Positions 5,148-6,820 of a stretch of 6,820 bases of DNA are shown here, in pieces. The stretch covers positions 1 through 6,820 of the forward strand of contig CAYTID010000105.1 of assembly GCA_964437735.1 (NCBI GenBank), in the 5' to 3' direction. The stretch is from CAYTID01 sp964437735. Its GTDB lineage: Bacteria; Bacteroidota; Ignavibacteria; UBA10030; BY39. The first letter of the stretch is position 1. Every line of letters begins with the position of its first letter. The position numbers were made by a program, and so were the translations under genes. Below the pieces are notes generated by a model. That model saw only the letters and a list, made by a program, of their open reading frames with translations. It had not been told where the DNA came from and ran no database searches.

Positions 5148-6416
5148 GTGGAATTAAGGAAAACTATCGATTCAATACGAACAGGGTTTCAAAGAGAATT
5201 CTGGGTAGCAAATATTTTGGAATTGTTTGAACGGTTTGCTTTCTACGGCTCAAAAGCTGTGTTGACTGTGTATCTGGCGATAAAAGTTGGATTAGGAGCG
5301 CAGACAGCCGGGACATTGGCAGGAATTTATTCCGGACTTATCTATTCGCTTCCGATTCTTGCCGGTACATTTGTCGATCGTTACGGTTTTAAACGCACGC
5401 TGATGGCGTGTTTTTCAATATTTTGTATCGGATATTTCTTAATTGGTCTGGCCGGTCTCGAATACGGTCAATTTATAATTGAAAAAACAGGTAAAACACC
5501 TTATATAGCCGCCGTATTATTATTAACCGCTTTTGGCGGATCGTTGATTAAGCCGTGTATCGTTGGAACAGTGGCAAAAACTTGTAGAGCTGATGTAAAA
5601 TCATTAGGATACTCAATATACTATACTATGGTTAATATTGGCGGTGCAGTCGGACCAATATTGGCTTTACAAGTTAGAGAAAATCTCGGGATCGAATATG
5701 TATTGATCATGTCCTCGATAACTTCTTTCTTATTACTTTTAGGTACAATTATTTTCTTTAACGAACCTAAGGGTGATGAAGAGCCGACAGAACAACGAAC
5801 TATGAAAAAGGTTTTCTGGGACATGCTGCTTGTTTTCAGGAATGCAAAATTTATAAGCTTCCTTGTAATTTTTTCGGGCTTTTGGATAATGTTCTGGCAA
5901 ATATTTTACTCGCTACCATTTTATATTATTGAAGTTTTAAAATTCCCTCAGTTTGAAATAATTGAATCGGTTGGTGCGTGGACAATAATATTTGTTACAA
6001 TTCCAATAACAGCGATTGTAAAAAAATGGAAACCGTTAACCGCAATTCTGATAGGGTTTATTTTTGCCAGCGCCTCATGGCTGCTTATGGGGGCTTTTCA
6101 TACTGTTGCTGCGGCTATCGCGACAGTTGCTATATTCGCTATCGGAGAAGCAATTCAGGCACCGAGATTTTATGAATATGTAGCATCGCTTGCTCCTAAG
6201 GATCAGGTCGGTACATTTATGGGCTTCGCTTTTCTTCCGGTCGCGATTGGTTCGTTTACCGCAGGTCCGTTGGCAGGATATTTAGTAGAAAATTTTTTAC
6301 AGAAATCTTTTCAACCGACTTTAATGTGGATGATAATTTCAGCAATCGGCGGTGTTTGTATTATTTTAATGTTCTTTTATAATCTGTTGTTTATTAAAGG
6401 AAAAACACACAGCTGA
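5148..6416 (+). CDS. POT/PTR-like MFS peptide transporter
   Basis: The 422-residue protein is highly hydrophobic, with about 12 membrane helices and a charged cytoplasmic loop near 205-222 between the two halves. POT-family signatures are present: ExxERFAFYG at 25-34 in helix 1 (E25, E28, R29, the proton-coupling set), DRYGFKR at 77-83 (MFS loop 2-3), GGSLIKPC at 130-137, YYTMVNIGGAVGP at 158-170 (the PTR2-like helix 5 motif) and GEAIQAPRFYEYVASLAP at 333-350, matching the family GExxxSPxxxEY pattern. Relatives import di- and tripeptides with protons; some carry other solutes, and this one is shorter than many POTs, so the substrate is inferred. It starts with GTG after a strong ribosome binding site, 18 bases behind the M24 peptidase gene, and ends before a strong terminator. 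Confidence 0.88.
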   Translation: MELRKTIDSIRTGFQREFWVANILELFERFAFYGSKAVLTVYLAIKVGLGAQTAGTLAGIYSGLIYSLPILAGTFVDRYGFKRTLMACFSIFCIGYFLIGLAGLEYGQFIIEKTGKTPYIAAVLLLTAFGGSLIKPCIVGTVAKTCRADVKSLGYSIYYTMVNIGGAVGPILALQVRENLGIEYVLIMSSITSFLLLLGTIIFFNEPKGDEEPTEQRTMKKVFWDMLLVFRNAKFISFLVIFSGFWIMFWQIFYSLPFYIIEVLKFPQFEIIESVGAWTIIFVTIPITAIVKKWKPLTAILIGFIFASASWLLMGAFHTVAAAIATVAIFAIGEAIQAPRFYEYVASLAPKDQVGTFMGFAFLPVAIGSFTAGPLAGYLVENFLQKSFQPTLMWMIISAIGGVCIILMFFYNLLFIKGKTHS

Positions 6417-6432
6417 TATTTTCTTTATCAAT

Positions 6433-6479
6433 AAAATGCTCAACCCTAAAGGATTTGGTAAGGGCTGAGCATTTTTTTT
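6433..6479. terminator. Rho-independent, probably bidirectional terminator
   Basis: The arm ATGCTCAACCCT (6436-6447) pairs with AGGGCTGAGCAT (6461-6472) with one A-C mismatch around a 13-base loop. Eight T (6472-6479) follow on the plus strand, and four A precede the left arm, so it can also end transcripts of the convergent minus-strand gene. It sits 16 bases after the transporter stop and about 10 bases from the stop of the right-edge gene. Confidence 0.9.
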
Positions 6480-6489
6480 AATTGAATTA

Positions 6490-6820
6490 TTATAAGAATG
6501 AATACGAGATTCCCAAGGCGAGTGATTCTCTTAGCTGGCGTTTAATCGAGATGTCATAATCGTAAAACATTTCAGCATTCAAACTAACGTTAATGTATTT
6601 TGTCACCTTTGCCGTAAGAGTGTTGTCCCATCTTGCATCAATTTGATTGAGAGCCTTGACGTTCGAAAACAATTCGAGCTTGGATGTAAACAAAAGATTT
6701 TCATCGAACTTTAATTTAACATCCGTCACTGATGCAATACCAGCTTCGGTTTTGATTTTTTCAAGTTTTGCAGTCGTCGGATCGTCAGTAAATAGGATGG
6801 GGAATTTATCTGTAACCGTT
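6490..6820 (-). CDS. C-terminal part of a probable DUF3078-like outer-membrane beta-barrel protein (partial)
   Basis: The minus strand stays open from the right edge to TAA at 6492-6490, giving about 109 codons; the beginning lies outside the window. Alternating strands such as LLFTSKLELFSN, ARWDNTLTAKVTKYINVSL and AEMFYDYDISI, followed by a closing RESLALGISYSFL, are typical of the last hairpins of an outer-membrane barrel. The order LFSN, then a W-containing strand, then KVTKYINV, then YDxDI, then a final YSF resembles DUF3078-type proteins of Bacteroidota and Ignavibacteria. It is convergent with the transporter and shares its terminator. The internal GTG at 6729 is not a real start, since the frame is coding-like upstream of it. 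A different barrel family cannot be excluded. Confidence 0.7.
   Translation of the reverse strand, partial: TVTDKFPILFTDDPTTAKLEKIKTEAGIASVTDVKLKFDENLLFTSKLELFSNVKALNQIDARWDNTLTAKVTKYINVSLNAEMFYDYDISIKRQLRESLALGISYSFL

Overview
The window is an AT-rich bacterial scaffold piece with a 100-base N gap at 1161-1260. Strong Shine-Dalgarno sites precede the two plus-strand genes. An FG-GAP/VCBS protein with an anti-sigma zinc finger and a DUF3078-like barrel C-terminus suggest the Bacteroidota/Ignavibacteriota (FCB) side of the tree, probably a draft or metagenome assembly. That assignment is an inference from gene content only.

Left part (1-2926, all minus strand, read right to left). A helical protein with weak sigma-factor-like character (2926-1901) is split by one in-frame TAG. 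Next comes a compact cassette (about 1840-1045): a heptamer repeat array, a four-helix-bundle (S23/Avd-like) gene, and a second related array that holds the assembly gap. After the cassette starts a membrane protein with an anti-sigma-type zinc finger and an FG-GAP-like outer domain, which runs off the left edge. The simplest reading is an old two-gene regulator/anti-regulator operon into which the array-4HB-array cassette was inserted. The insertion point appears to lie between the ribosome binding site and the start codon of the second gene.

Middle (2927-3953). A 138-base AT-rich stretch carries a possible promoter and a three-part GGATTT/AAATCC inverted-repeat set in the presumed leader of the sigma-like gene. 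It is followed by a minus-strand SAM-dependent methyltransferase whose last 29 codons are cut off by an in-frame TAA, yet remain readable beyond it.

Right part (3954-6820). A plus-strand pair, an M24 Xaa-Pro-type peptidase and a POT/PTR-like MFS transporter, is 18 bases apart, each with a clear Shine-Dalgarno site; together they suggest uptake and hydrolysis of small, proline-containing peptides. A strong hairpin-plus-T terminator follows. Converging on it from the right edge is the C-terminal end of a probable outer-membrane beta-barrel protein.

The most notable features are the array-flanked four-helix-bundle cassette, the near proof that the N gap falls inside a repeat whose flanks are contiguous in a second copy, and two neighbouring genes that each carry a single in-frame stop.
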